From: Tenacibaculum aquimarinum
GTDB lineage: Bacteria; Bacteroidota; Bacteroidia; Flavobacteriales; Flavobacteriaceae
NCBI RefSeq assembly: GCF_022478115.1
Contig: NZ_JAKGSC010000001.1
Coordinates: 62,001-126,000, forward strand
Reading direction: 5' to 3'
DNA length: 64,000 nucleotides
The translations under genes were made by a program, and so were the position numbers. The notes below the pieces were generated by a model that made no database searches, was not told where the DNA came from, and worked only from the letters and a program-made list of their open reading frames with translations. This document shows positions 8,013 through 16,461 of this stretch, piece after piece. Within the stretch, counting starts at the first letter, position 1; each line of letters begins with the position of its first letter.

Positions 8013-9128
8013 ATGAGAAAAATAATTCTTTCAGTACTTGGAATACTCTTAATTGCAGGTGCTTTTCTACTTGGAAATTACATGATTGAAAACAAGAAAA
8101 AGCCAAAACCAAAATTTAATAAAGTAATAAAAACTGTCTTTGTTAAAAATGTTATCAATAAAGAAATTCCTATAGTATTAACAGCAAGCGGAAATTTAAC
8201 AGCTAAAAATAAAATTGAAATCTATTCTGAAGTTTCTGGCGTTTTAAAACCATCTGCAAAGCCATTTAAAAGCGGAACAAATTTTTACAACGGACAAACA
8301 TTATTAAGTATTAATAGTGATGAGTTTTACGCAAGTTTACAATCTCAAAAAAGTAACTTGTTCAATTTAGTTACTTCAATAATGCCAGATTTACGTTTAG
8401 ATTATCCAAACGATTTTAAAAAATGGGAATCTTATTTACAAAGTTTCGACATTAATAAAACTACTCCTAAACTACCTGAGTTTTCATCAGACAAAGAAAA
8501 ATATTTTATTTCAGGAAGAGGAATTAACACAGCATATTACAACGTTAAAAACTTAGAAGTTAAGTTAGGTAAATACAGAATTAGAGCTCCTTTTAGTGGA
8601 ATCTTAACTGAAGCTTTAGTTACACCTGGAACTTTAGTTAGAGTTGGTCAGAAATTAGGTGAGTTTATAGATTCTTCTGTTTTTGAAATGGAAGTTTCGT
8701 TAAATACTGCCTATGCAGATTTATTAAAAATTGGCAATTCGGTTTCTCTATCAAACTTAGAAAAATCTAAAAACTATACTGGTAAAGTTGTTCGTGTAAA
8801 TGGAAAAGTAGATCAGGTTTCTCAAACTATAAAAGCCTTTATTCAAGTTGCACATAAAGACTTAAAAGAAGGCATGTTTTTAGAAGCAAATTTAATAGCA
8901 AAATCTGAAAAAGATGCTATTGAAATACCAAGAAAGTTATTGGTAGATAACGAAGCTATTTATACAGTTACAAACGATAGTATTTTAACTTTAACCTCTG
9001 TAAACCCAGTTTATTTTGGTGCAGAAAACGTCATTATAAAAGGGTTAGATGATAACACTAAAATTTTAACACAAACTTTACCAGGTGCTTTTGATGGTAT
9101 GATTGTAAAAATTAACACTAAGAAATAA
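8013..9128 (+). CDS. RND efflux periplasmic adaptor (membrane fusion protein)
   Basis: 371-aa HlyD/AcrA-type adaptor linking an inner-membrane RND pump to a TolC channel. One N-terminal hydrophobic anchor (residues ~4-22, no Cys lipobox) is followed by a Lys/Pro-rich linker. The first half of the lipoyl domain lies around EIYSEVSGVLKP. A short helical hairpin region (~105-185) includes an unusual WESYLQSFDINKTTPKLPEF stretch. The second lipoyl half is GKYRIRAPFSGILTEALVTP. Beta-barrel and membrane-proximal domains fill ~210-371. It sits 10 nt after marR and 3 nt before the pump gene. The hairpin is short compared with AcrA, as is usual in Bacteroidota. Confidence 0.92.
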   Translation: MRKIILSVLGILLIAGAFLLGNYMIENKKKPKPKFNKVIKTVFVKNVINKEIPIVLTASGNLTAKNKIEIYSEVSGVLKPSAKPFKSGTNFYNGQTLLSINSDEFYASLQSQKSNLFNLVTSIMPDLRLDYPNDFKKWESYLQSFDINKTTPKLPEFSSDKEKYFISGRGINTAYYNVKNLEVKLGKYRIRAPFSGILTEALVTPGTLVRVGQKLGEFIDSSVFEMEVSLNTAYADLLKIGNSVSLSNLEKSKNYTGKVVRVNGKVDQVSQTIKAFIQVAHKDLKEGMFLEANLIAKSEKDAIEIPRKLLVDNEAIYTVTNDSILTLTSVNPVYFGAENVIIKGLDDNTKILTQTLPGAFDGMIVKINTKK

Positions 9129-9131
9129 GCT

Positions 9132-12100
9132 ATGAAAAAAATCATTACTTATTTTATTAAGTATCCAGTAGCTGTAAATGTAATGATTATTGCATTTATT
9201 ATTTTTGGAGCCGTTGGTGCTCTTAGCATGAAATCTTCTTTCTTTCCGTTAGTAGATTCCGAATTAATAAATATTTCTTTAGCATATCCAGGAGCTTCAC
9301 CAGCAGAAATGGAAGAAGGTGTTGTTCTTAAAATTGAAGATAATTTAAAAGGAATTGTAGGTGTAGAAAGAGTTACGTCTGTTTCTAGAGAAAATTCTGC
9401 AACTGTTAATATTGAAGTTGAGAAAGGAAAAAATATCGATGTTGTTTTATCCGATGTAAAAAATGCCGTAGATAGAGTTCCGTCATTTCCTTCAGGAATG
9501 GAACCTGCTGTAATTGCTAAGGTAGAAAGTATACGTCCAACCATTAGTTTTACGGTTAGTGGAGAAAATATTTCCCTAAAATCTATTAAACAATATGCAA
9601 GAAATGTAGAAAACGATATTAGAAGTATTGACGGAATTTCTCAAGTTGCATTGTCTGGTTTCCCTGATGAAGAAATAGAAATTGCAGTAAGAGAAAATGA
9701 ATTAAGATCTTATAATTTAACTTTTTCCGAAGTTTCGAACGCGGTAAAAAATTCTAACATTCTTATAACGGGTGGAAATATTAAAACTATTGAAGAAGAC
9801 TATTTAATTAGAGCAAGTAACCGTTCTTATTACGGAATTGAGCTTCAAAACTTAATCGTTAGAACAGAAACTAACGGAAATATAATTCGTTTAAAAGATG
9901 TTGCAGAAGTTAAAGATACTTGGTCAGAAACTCCAGATAGATTATATTATAACGGCAATTTAGCAATTAATGTAACGGTTAGTAATACTAATAATGAAGA
10001 TTTAGTTTCTTCAGCAGAAAAAATTAAAGAATACATTCATCAATTTAATCAAGAGAATCAAAATGTACAGTTAAATGTTTCTAGTGACTCCTCTACAACT
10101 TTAAACGGAAGAACAAAGTTATTGATAGAAAATGGTGTTGTTGGTATTTTATTAGTGCTATTCTTTTTAGCATTATTTTTAAACTTACGTTTGGCAATTT
10201 GGGTGGCTTTTGGTTTGCCTATAGCTTTCTTCGGAATGTTTATTTTTGCAGCACAATTTGATGTTACAATTAATGTTTTATCGCTCTTCGGAATGATTAT
10301 CGTTATTGGTATTTTGGTGGATGATGGAATTGTAATTGGAGAAAATATTTATCATCATTATTACGATTTAGGAAAATCTAAAATTCAAGCTGCAATAGAT
10401 GGTACTATGGAAGTAATTCCGCCAATTGTTTCTGCAATTTTAACCACAATCATTGCATTTTCTACCTTCTTTTTTGTTGATGGTAGAATAGGAAGTTTTT
10501 TTGGGGAAGTTTCTACAATTGTATTGCTAACACTATCTGTTTCTTTAATTGAAGCACTAATTATTTTACCTGCACATATTGCACATTCCAAAGCTTTAGA
10601 CAGGAAAAGGTTAGAAAACGGAGAAGATAAAAAGACAAATGTAATTGATACTTTTTTCAACAAAGTAAACAAAGCTGCAGATACAATATTATCAAAATTC
10701 AGAGATACTTATTATTTACCATTTTTAAAATTCTGTTTACAAAATAAAATATTTGCTTTTGCAATACCAGTTGCTTTAATAGTAATTAGTATGTTATCTA
10801 TGCAAGCTGGTATCATTAAACAATCATTTTTTCCAAGAATTGCAAGTGACAGAGTTCAAATTTCTTTAACAATGCCGCAAGGTACCAACGAACAAATTAC
10901 AGATTCTATTATTTCATCTATCGAAGAAAAAGTTTGGTTAGTAAATAAAGAATATTCAGAAAAACAATCTGGAGATTTAGAAGTTGTAGAAAATGTTATA
11001 AAACGTGTTGGACCAGGAAGCGCAAATGCAACATTAACAGTAAACTTATTACCAGGAGAAGCAAGAGATTTTTCATCTCCAGAAATTACAAACTCAATTA
11101 GTGATTTAGTTGGTAAAGTATATGGTGTAGAAAGTTTAACTTTTGGTTCTGGAGGTAATTTTGGTGGTAGCCCAGTTGCCGTTTCTCTTTTAGGAAACAA
11201 TATTAATGAGCTTAAAGCTGCTAAAGAAGAATTAAAACAAGAATTAGAAAATAATTCACTTTTAAAAGACATTTCAGATAACGATCCTGCGGGAATTAAA
11301 GAAATACAAATCACTTTAAAAGACAACGCTTATTTATTAGGTTTAAATCTACAATCTATAATGGCGCAAGTACGTTATGGTTTCTTCGGATTACAAGCTC
11401 AACGTTTTCAGCGAGGACAAGATGAAATTAAAGTTTGGGTTCGCTACGATAAAAAAGACAGGTCTTCTATAAATGATTTAGATGATATGCGTATTGTAAC
11501 TCCAAGTGGAGCAAGAGTTCCTTTTTCTGAAATTGCAAATTATAATATCCAAAGAGGAGACATTGCTATTAATCACCTAAAAGGAAAAAGAGAAATACAA
11601 ATTACAGCAGATTTAAAAGATTTAGAAGCAAGTGCTACTGAAATTTTAGATGATATTAAAACGAGAGTTATGCCACAAATTACGGCTAAATATCATACAG
11701 TATCACCTTTGTATGAAGGGCAAAATAGAGAAGCTAATAAAACTACAGATTCTGTAGTTGTAGTTGGGCCAATTATATTATTGCTAATTTATATTGTAAT
11801 TGCATTTACATTCCGTTCATATAGCCAACCAATTTTGCTAATTATTATGATTCCTTTTAGTATGATTGGTGTTATTTGGGGACATTATTTCCATAATTTT
11901 CCAATAGGAATTTTATCATTCTTAGGTATAATAGCCTTAATAGGAATTATGGTAAATGACGGCTTAGTCTTAATAGGAAAATTTAATAACTTTCTAAAAG
12001 AAGGTATGAAATATGATGATGCACTTATTGCAGCAGGTCAATCTCGTTTTAGAGCCATATTTTTAACCTCATTAACAACAGTTGCTGGTTTAGCACCATT

Positions 12101-12332
12101 GTTATTAGAGAAAAGTAGACAAGCACAATTTTTAATTCCGATGGCTATTTCAATTTCTTACGGAATTGCAATTGCGACTATATTAACATTGGTTATGTTG
12201 CCATTATTATTATCAGTTTCTAACTCAATTAAAGTAGGAATTAAGTGGTTAAAAACTGGAGACGATATTACAAAAGAAGAAGTAGAAAGAGCAATTATAG
12301 AATCTAAATTTGATGAAAATGAAGGTCATTAA
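9132..12332 (+). CDS. RND-family efflux permease (AcrB/HAE1 type)
   Basis: 1066-aa proton-driven inner-membrane pump of the resistance-nodulation-division superfamily. It has the usual twofold layout: TM1, a large periplasmic porter loop (~35-330), TM2-6, a cytosolic linker (~490-530), TM7, a second loop (~560-870) and TM8-12. TM4 holds the proton-relay pair of Asp in GILVDDGIVIGENIYHH (~400). TM10 has GIMVNDGLVLIGKFNNF, with an Asp and a Lys near the position of AcrB Lys940. The N-terminus MKKIITYFIKYPVAVNVM is typical. Gene order marR-adaptor-pump-TolC defines a complete tripartite exporter. The substrate (drug, bile-like compound or metabolite) cannot be told from sequence. Its end overlaps the TolC gene by 20 nt. 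Confidence 0.94.
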   Translation: MKKIITYFIKYPVAVNVMIIAFIIFGAVGALSMKSSFFPLVDSELINISLAYPGASPAEMEEGVVLKIEDNLKGIVGVERVTSVSRENSATVNIEVEKGKNIDVVLSDVKNAVDRVPSFPSGMEPAVIAKVESIRPTISFTVSGENISLKSIKQYARNVENDIRSIDGISQVALSGFPDEEIEIAVRENELRSYNLTFSEVSNAVKNSNILITGGNIKTIEEDYLIRASNRSYYGIELQNLIVRTETNGNIIRLKDVAEVKDTWSETPDRLYYNGNLAINVTVSNTNNEDLVSSAEKIKEYIHQFNQENQNVQLNVSSDSSTTLNGRTKLLIENGVVGILLVLFFLALFLNLRLAIWVAFGLPIAFFGMFIFAAQFDVTINVLSLFGMIIVIGILVDDGIVIGENIYHHYYDLGKSKIQAAIDGTMEVIPPIVSAILTTIIAFSTFFFVDGRIGSFFGEVSTIVLLTLSVSLIEALIILPAHIAHSKALDRKRLENGEDKKTNVIDTFFNKVNKAADTILSKFRDTYYLPFLKFCLQNKIFAFAIPVALIVISMLSMQAGIIKQSFFPRIASDRVQISLTMPQGTNEQITDSIISSIEEKVWLVNKEYSEKQSGDLEVVENVIKRVGPGSANATLTVNLLPGEARDFSSPEITNSISDLVGKVYGVESLTFGSGGNFGGSPVAVSLLGNNINELKAAKEELKQELENNSLLKDISDNDPAGIKEIQITLKDNAYLLGLNLQSIMAQVRYGFFGLQAQRFQRGQDEIKVWVRYDKKDRSSINDLDDMRIVTPSGARVPFSEIANYNIQRGDIAINHLKGKREIQITADLKDLEASATEILDDIKTRVMPQITAKYHTVSPLYEGQNREANKTTDSVVVVGPIILLLIYIVIAFTFRSYSQPILLIIMIPFSMIGVIWGHYFHNFPIGILSFLGIIALIGIMVNDGLVLIGKFNNFLKEGMKYDDALIAAGQSRFRAIFLTSLTTVAGLAPLLLEKSRQAQFLIPMAISISYGIAIATILTLVMLPLLLSVSNSIKVGIKWLKTGDDITKEEVERAIIESKFDENEGH

Positions 12333-13638
12333 AAACACAATACTAATAGTCGCTTTTTTAACGGCTTTACAAGGAATTTCTCAAGAAATTTTAACAAAAA
12401 AAGAAGCACTAGCAATAACCTTAGAAAACAACTTTGGTGTTAAAATTGCAAACAATAATTTAGAAGTTGCTAAAAACAATACAAGTATTTACAATACTGG
12501 ATTTTTACCAACAGCTTCTATTTCTTCAGGTGCAAATTATAGAAATGAAAGTCAGACTATTAATAGACAAGACGGAACTTCTACAACAATTAACGGCGCA
12601 GTTACCAAAAGTTATAACGCATCTTTAAACCTAAATTATACAATTTTTGATGGTTTGGGAAGAAAGTACAATTATCAGCAATTAAAGGAAACTTATAATT
12701 TAACAGAATTACAAGCAAAGGAAACAATTGAAAACACGTATTTACAATTATTTACTACGTATTTTCAAATAGCAAGATTGGCTGAAAACACCACTAATTT
12801 AAGTGAAGCTTTAGCAATTTCTAAACAACGTTTAAAACGTGCAACCTATCAATATGAATACGGTCAATATACAAAGTTAGAATTGTTAAATGCTGAAGTA
12901 GATATTAATAATGATAGTATTACATTAATAAACGCTAAGCAACAATTAAGCAATGCAAAGCGTGGTTTAAATGTAATTTTAGGTGTAGAAAAAGAGGTTA
13001 ATTATGATATAGAAACTGAAGTAGCTTTTAATAAAATGTTGAATTTTGATGATTTACATCAAAAAACAATTGCTAATAATGCTACTTTAAAACAAAATGA
13101 AAAGAACATTGCAATTAGTGAATTCAACATTAAAATAAATAAGACTAGCTACTTACCTACTTTAGGTTTAAATACATCCTATGGTTGGAATAAAAGTGAA
13201 AATCCTGCAACTTCTTTTTTAGCTGCTTCTACGTCTAACGGCTTAAATGCTGGTTTAAGTTTGTCTTGGAATTTATTTGATGGCGGAAGTACAAAAACAC
13301 GTGTTGCAAATGCTAAAATTGCCTTAGAAAACCAAGAAATACTTTTAGAACAGCAAAAAATAACAATAGGAAACACATTAAAAAACACTTGGGAGAATTA
13401 CCAAAATCAGTTGTTTATTTTACAAGCTCAGGAGAAAAATGTATTAACAACTCAAAACAACTTTGAAAGAACGCAAGAGCGTTATAAATTAGGGCAAGTA
13501 ACTTCTATTGAATTTAGACAAGCACAAATAAATTTAATTAATTCTAAAACTGCTTTAAACAATGCAAAATTTGATGCAAAATTAATTGAACTACAATTAC
13601 TTCAATTAAGTGGTCAAATATTAAATTTGGCGTTTTAA
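12313..13638 (+). CDS. TolC-family outer membrane efflux channel
   Basis: 441-aa outer-membrane channel of the TolC/OEP family, last gene of the RND operon. The start is at ATG 12313 or 12319 (both inside the pump gene's end); a TTG at 12310 is unlikely. The signal peptide is ILIVAFLTALQGISQ. Two tandem helical OEP repeats follow (~20-220 and ~230-441). Long alpha-helical Asn/Gln/Glu-rich segments form the periplasmic coiled-coil tunnel, and short beta segments lie near TASISSGANY and TLGLNTSYGW. There is no lipobox, unlike many OprM types. Overlap with the permease gene implies translational coupling. A strong terminator follows. Confidence 0.92.
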   Translation: MKMKVIKNTILIVAFLTALQGISQEILTKKEALAITLENNFGVKIANNNLEVAKNNTSIYNTGFLPTASISSGANYRNESQTINRQDGTSTTINGAVTKSYNASLNLNYTIFDGLGRKYNYQQLKETYNLTELQAKETIENTYLQLFTTYFQIARLAENTTNLSEALAISKQRLKRATYQYEYGQYTKLELLNAEVDINNDSITLINAKQQLSNAKRGLNVILGVEKEVNYDIETEVAFNKMLNFDDLHQKTIANNATLKQNEKNIAISEFNIKINKTSYLPTLGLNTSYGWNKSENPATSFLAASTSNGLNAGLSLSWNLFDGGSTKTRVANAKIALENQEILLEQQKITIGNTLKNTWENYQNQLFILQAQEKNVLTTQNNFERTQERYKLGQVTSIEFRQAQINLINSKTALNNAKFDAKLIELQLLQLSGQILNLAF

Positions 13639-13656
13639 GAAGTAATAACTTATATT

Positions 13657-13687
13657 AAAAAAAGCAGCTAAATAGCTGCTTTTTTTG
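13657..13687 (+). terminator. bidirectional terminator after the RND operon
   Basis: Near-perfect stem (13657-13670 with 13673-13686) with an AAGCAGCT/AGCTGCTT core flanked by A and T runs. It lies between the convergent tolC and prsW-like genes and can serve both strands. Confidence 0.88.
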
Positions 13688-13709
13688 TTTCTATAAACTA
13701 GAGAATATG

Positions 13710-14369
13710 TTATTTACTAGAATGCTTTTTAATTGCTTTGTTGGATAAGAAAATTCCAATAGCAAGAGATATAAATGCTCCTGTTGCAATTCCAGGAACG
13801 AAGTCTATAAATAGAAAGAAATCATAAGCTCCATGAAATAAGGTTGCAATTAATAAACCGATAAAGTTCAATTTTGTTTTATTAGTAGAAAACTTAGCTT
13901 TCCCCATAAAATAACCCATTAAAATTGCAAAAGTACCATGTGCAGGAACTGCTGTAAAGGCTCTTAAAACTCCTGTTGCTGCTCCATGTTGAAAAGTATA
14001 TAGTACATTTTCTAAAGCTGCAAAACCCATAGAAACCATTACTGCATATACAATACCATCAAAAGGCTCATTGAACTCTTTATTGTTTTGTGCATAATAT
14101 TTTACAATTATAAACTTGGCAAACTCTTCTACCAAAGCAACTACAACAAATGCTTGTACAAATTGCTGAATAATGCTTTTAGAGTCTGTTAAGGGTATTA
14201 AATTAATTAATATTCCGCTTAAAATTGCTGTAATTAAAACGCTTGCTGTTGCTCCTAACATAAAGTTTTTAAATAAAAACTTTATGGGTTCTTTTTCAAA
14301 TTTATCTTTAAAATAGATATATAAAATAATGACCATTACTGGCGCAACTGCTAAAAGTAGTAAGTTCAT
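13710..14369 (-). CDS. PrsW-family intramembrane metalloprotease
   Basis: 219-aa polytopic membrane protein of the PrsW/CPBP-related family of intramembrane metalloproteases. About seven hydrophobic segments are seen. The family's motifs are present: VEEFAKF (two adjacent Glu, ~80), AALENVLY (Glu, ~115), a conserved His in PAHGTFAILMGYFMG (~142) and HGAYDFFLF (His, ~180). In Bacillus, PrsW cleaves an anti-sigma factor; in Bacteroidota the substrates are unknown. The gene stands alone on the minus strand, between the convergent RND operon and ctlX. The upstream 150 bp carry a dispersed intergenic element but no clear promoter. Confidence 0.85.
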   Translation of the reverse strand: MNLLLLAVAPVMVIILYIYFKDKFEKEPIKFLFKNFMLGATASVLITAILSGILINLIPLTDSKSIIQQFVQAFVVVALVEEFAKFIIVKYYAQNNKEFNEPFDGIVYAVMVSMGFAALENVLYTFQHGAATGVLRAFTAVPAHGTFAILMGYFMGKAKFSTNKTKLNFIGLLIATLFHGAYDFFLFIDFVPGIATGAFISLAIGIFLSNKAIKKHSSK

Positions 14370-14435
14370 TTTGTGAATATACGTTTTTTAATAAACGGAC
14401 TAGCTTTTTTATAAAACAATAGCCTTAATTAATAA

Positions 14436-14518
14436 GCTTAGCCTTGATTGAGCGGCATGTTTGAGCTCTTTTGAGGCACGAAAAAAGCGAGTAGCGAAAG
14501 CGAGAAATAGCTTCTAAA
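14436..14518 (+). repeat. Flavobacterial intergenic RNA-like element, copy 1
   Basis: Read on the plus strand: a 5' block TTAGCCTTGATTGAGCGGCAT, a variable stem region (GCTCTTTT against AAAAAAGCGAG) and a 3' block GCGAAAGCGAGAAATAGCTT. The same blocks recur at 61105-61187 and, more diverged, at 54001-54076. It ends 2 nt before the ctlX stop codon. It looks like the conserved intergenic element (possibly the Flavo-1 RNA motif) I know from Flavobacteriia, but I cannot run a covariance search. Confidence 0.55.
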
Positions 14519-14520
14519 AA

Positions 14521-15456
14521 TTATGCTTTTGGCAGAAAAACTTCTGCCATCATGCAGCGTGCGCTTCCGCCTCCACAGGTTTCTATAGTTGTTAAATCTG
14601 AATGAATAATATTAGAATGCTTTTCTATCTTTTGTAATTGACTTGCTGTTAATGATTTATAAGCAGAGGTGCTCATTATTAAAAACTTTTGATTGTCGTT
14701 TCCAATAACCTGCAACATATTTCCGGCAAATTGTTGCACTTGTTTTTCAGTAATATCTATAACTTCTTTACCGTCTGATTTTAAGTTTTTTACAACATTT
14801 TTTCGTTCTTTTTTATCGTCAATAGCACTTAAACAAATTACCGCAAAAGTTTCTGCAATACACATCATAACATTAGTATGATAAATTGCTTCCCTGCTTT
14901 CTTGCACGGTTTGATTTGCTGTAAAAATGATTGGAGTATATTCAAAATCTTCACAAAATTCTATAAATAATTCTTCCTCTGCTCGTGGAGAAATTGCACA
15001 ATATGCTTTTCTATTTTGTCTATCTAAAATCATACTTCCAGTACCTTCAAGAAAAATTTGTTCCTCTTCGGCTTCAGTATAATCTACACAGTTTTCTATT
15101 TTAAAACCTTCTTTTTCTATTAGTTCTAAAACATCTTCCCTTCTTTCTAACCTCCTATTTTCAGCAAACATTGGGTAGATTGCTACGTCTCCGTTTTCGT
15201 GAAAAGAAATCCAGTTATTCGGAAAAAGTGCATCTGGAGTATCTGGTTCTTTAGTATCTTCAATTACAATAACTTTTATTCCGTTTTGTTGTAATTTATC
15301 TACAAAAGCATCAAACTCTTGCTGTGCATTGGCATTAATAGCAGCTGGCAACATGTTTTTTAAAGACTGTTGATAGTAATTGTTTACTGCTGTTTGCTCG
15401 TTCATCCTAAAGCTTGCTGGACGAACCATTAAAATAGTATTGGTAGTTTGTTGCAT
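14521..15456 (-). CDS. ctlX: citrulline utilization hydrolase CtlX-like (guanidino-group hydrolase fold)
   Basis: 311-aa cytosolic enzyme of the amidinotransferase/arginine deiminase (pentein) superfamily, recognised as CtlX. It opens with ILMVRPASFRMNEQTAVNNYYQ, then PDALFPNNWISFH (Asp/Asn substrate loop, ~75) and EGTGSMILDRQNRKAY (Glu, ~137). HTNVMMCI (catalytic His, ~190) and GGGSARCMMAEVF (nucleophilic Cys301) follow. The Cys-His-acidic set expected for C-N hydrolysis is intact. CtlX has been linked to citrulline use in Francisella; the substrate here is inferred. It is 21 nt downstream of a second pentein-fold gene, in one operon, which suggests linked handling of arginine-like compounds. 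Confidence 0.82.
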   Translation of the reverse strand: MQQTTNTILMVRPASFRMNEQTAVNNYYQQSLKNMLPAAINANAQQEFDAFVDKLQQNGIKVIVIEDTKEPDTPDALFPNNWISFHENGDVAIYPMFAENRRLERREDVLELIEKEGFKIENCVDYTEAEEEQIFLEGTGSMILDRQNRKAYCAISPRAEEELFIEFCEDFEYTPIIFTANQTVQESREAIYHTNVMMCIAETFAVICLSAIDDKKERKNVVKNLKSDGKEVIDITEKQVQQFAGNMLQVIGNDNQKFLIMSTSAYKSLTASQLQKIEKHSNIIHSDLTTIETCGGGSARCMMAEVFLPKA

Positions 15457-15477
15457 TTTCTATTGTTTGATAAAAAA

Positions 15478-16392
15478 TTAATCTCTAATTAAAGGCATTG
15501 TACTACAACGTAACAAACCTTCTTGTTTAGAGATTTCTGAATATGGTACTTCTTCTACAGTAATACCGTTTTTGCGTAACCAAGTGTTTAATCTTGTAAA
15601 GTTCTTTTCTGAGATTACTACATCTTCAGAAATAGAGAAAATATTACTATTCATATTATACATTTCTTCTTTAGAAATGATAAAACAATTGTCTTTTCCG
15701 AAGTAGTTTAATAACCATTCATATTCTTCTTTCTCTAAGAAACCTTCTTTATGTAATATTGCTTTATTTTTTCCTACTGGTTGAAAACAACAATCTAAAT
15801 GCAAGGCATTATCTCTAGGGTTCGTTTGAGATTTTCTTAAGTTAAATGATTTTACTTTTTTGTGTGGAAAAGTTTTCTCTATAAACTCAACTCCTTGTGT
15901 GTTAGTTCTTGCAACAATATAATCTGCATAGTCTTCTCCTCTATAAGTTCCTATAAAAATATAATCATTCCAAAGCATAACGTCTCCTCCTTCAATATGT
16001 ACTTCTTCTGGAGGGCGAATAACTTTGGCAGGATTAATTTGATCTATAACATATTGCAGTGCCTCTAACTCTACTTCTCTGTTTGGTAAAATATTTGCCT
16101 TTATAAAAACATCATCAATAACAAATGCGATGTCTCTTGCAAAAATTTGGTTACAATTTTCTATTAATTCAGGTCTATAAACTTTTATGTTGTATTTCTT
16201 AAAAACGGCAGCAACAGCTTCCATTTCTTTTACCATATCTTCTTCTAAAGGATATGTTCCTGCTTTTATATGTTCTAACGATTTAGGATCATAAGCTTCT
16301 TCCAAACTAGGTGTTGGGCCGTTGCTTTTAGCAGTTCCAAGAACTACAGCTCTTAATCTAGAAATTTCGTTTTTTACGTTTAATTTTAGCAT
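15478..16392 (-). CDS. DDAH/arginine-deiminase-like hydrolase
   Basis: 304-aa enzyme of the pentein superfamily, usually annotated dimethylarginine dimethylaminohydrolase family. The ATG at 16392 (MLKLNVKNEISRLRAVVLG) is the start; an in-frame TTG two codons earlier overlaps the CCC after the promoter box and is rejected. Motifs: CNQIFARDIAFVIDD (~80, substrate Asp), EGGDVMLWNDYIFIG (~133), LHLDCCFQPVG (catalytic His, ~200) and GLLRCSTMPLIRD (nucleophile Cys296, near the C-terminus). It may hydrolyse methylarginine, arginine or a related guanidine; the exact substrate is unknown. It is first gene of a two-gene operon with ctlX. Its -7 box ends 3 nt before the ATG, so the mRNA may be leaderless. 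Confidence 0.82.
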   Translation of the reverse strand: MLKLNVKNEISRLRAVVLGTAKSNGPTPSLEEAYDPKSLEHIKAGTYPLEEDMVKEMEAVAAVFKKYNIKVYRPELIENCNQIFARDIAFVIDDVFIKANILPNREVELEALQYVIDQINPAKVIRPPEEVHIEGGDVMLWNDYIFIGTYRGEDYADYIVARTNTQGVEFIEKTFPHKKVKSFNLRKSQTNPRDNALHLDCCFQPVGKNKAILHKEGFLEKEEYEWLLNYFGKDNCFIISKEEMYNMNSNIFSISEDVVISEKNFTRLNTWLRKNGITVEEVPYSEISKQEGLLRCSTMPLIRD

Positions 16393-16395
16393 GGG

Positions 16396-16403
16396 CAAAT
16401 ATA
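16396..16403 (-). promoter_or_regulatory. -7 box of the DDAH-like/ctlX operon
   Basis: On the minus strand TATATTTG (16403-16396) is followed by CCC and the ATG. The T run of the citrate synthase terminator runs directly into this box. No TTG is seen at the usual distance; that position falls in the terminator stem. Confidence 0.55.
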
Positions 16404-16440
16404 AAAAAAAACTTCATGTTAAACATGAAGCTTTTTTTTA
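16404..16440 (-). terminator. terminator of gltA, bidirectional
   Basis: Stem CTTCATG (16412-16418) with CATGAAG (16424-16430), flanked by a run of A on the left and T on the right. It follows the gltA stop codon by 21 nt on the minus strand and abuts the next promoter box. Confidence 0.85.
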
Positions 16441-16461
16441 TAAAAATTCTTTACTATTATT

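Noticed and set aside
10856..11326. 156-codon minus-strand open frame within the RND pump gene
   Set aside because: Antisense to a conserved pump domain, with no promoter or start context and a Ser-rich shadow composition.
13710..14369. CAAX-processing (CPBP) protease instead of PrsW
   Set aside because: The VEEFAKF, GTFA and HGAYD spacing fits PrsW better, though the two families are related.
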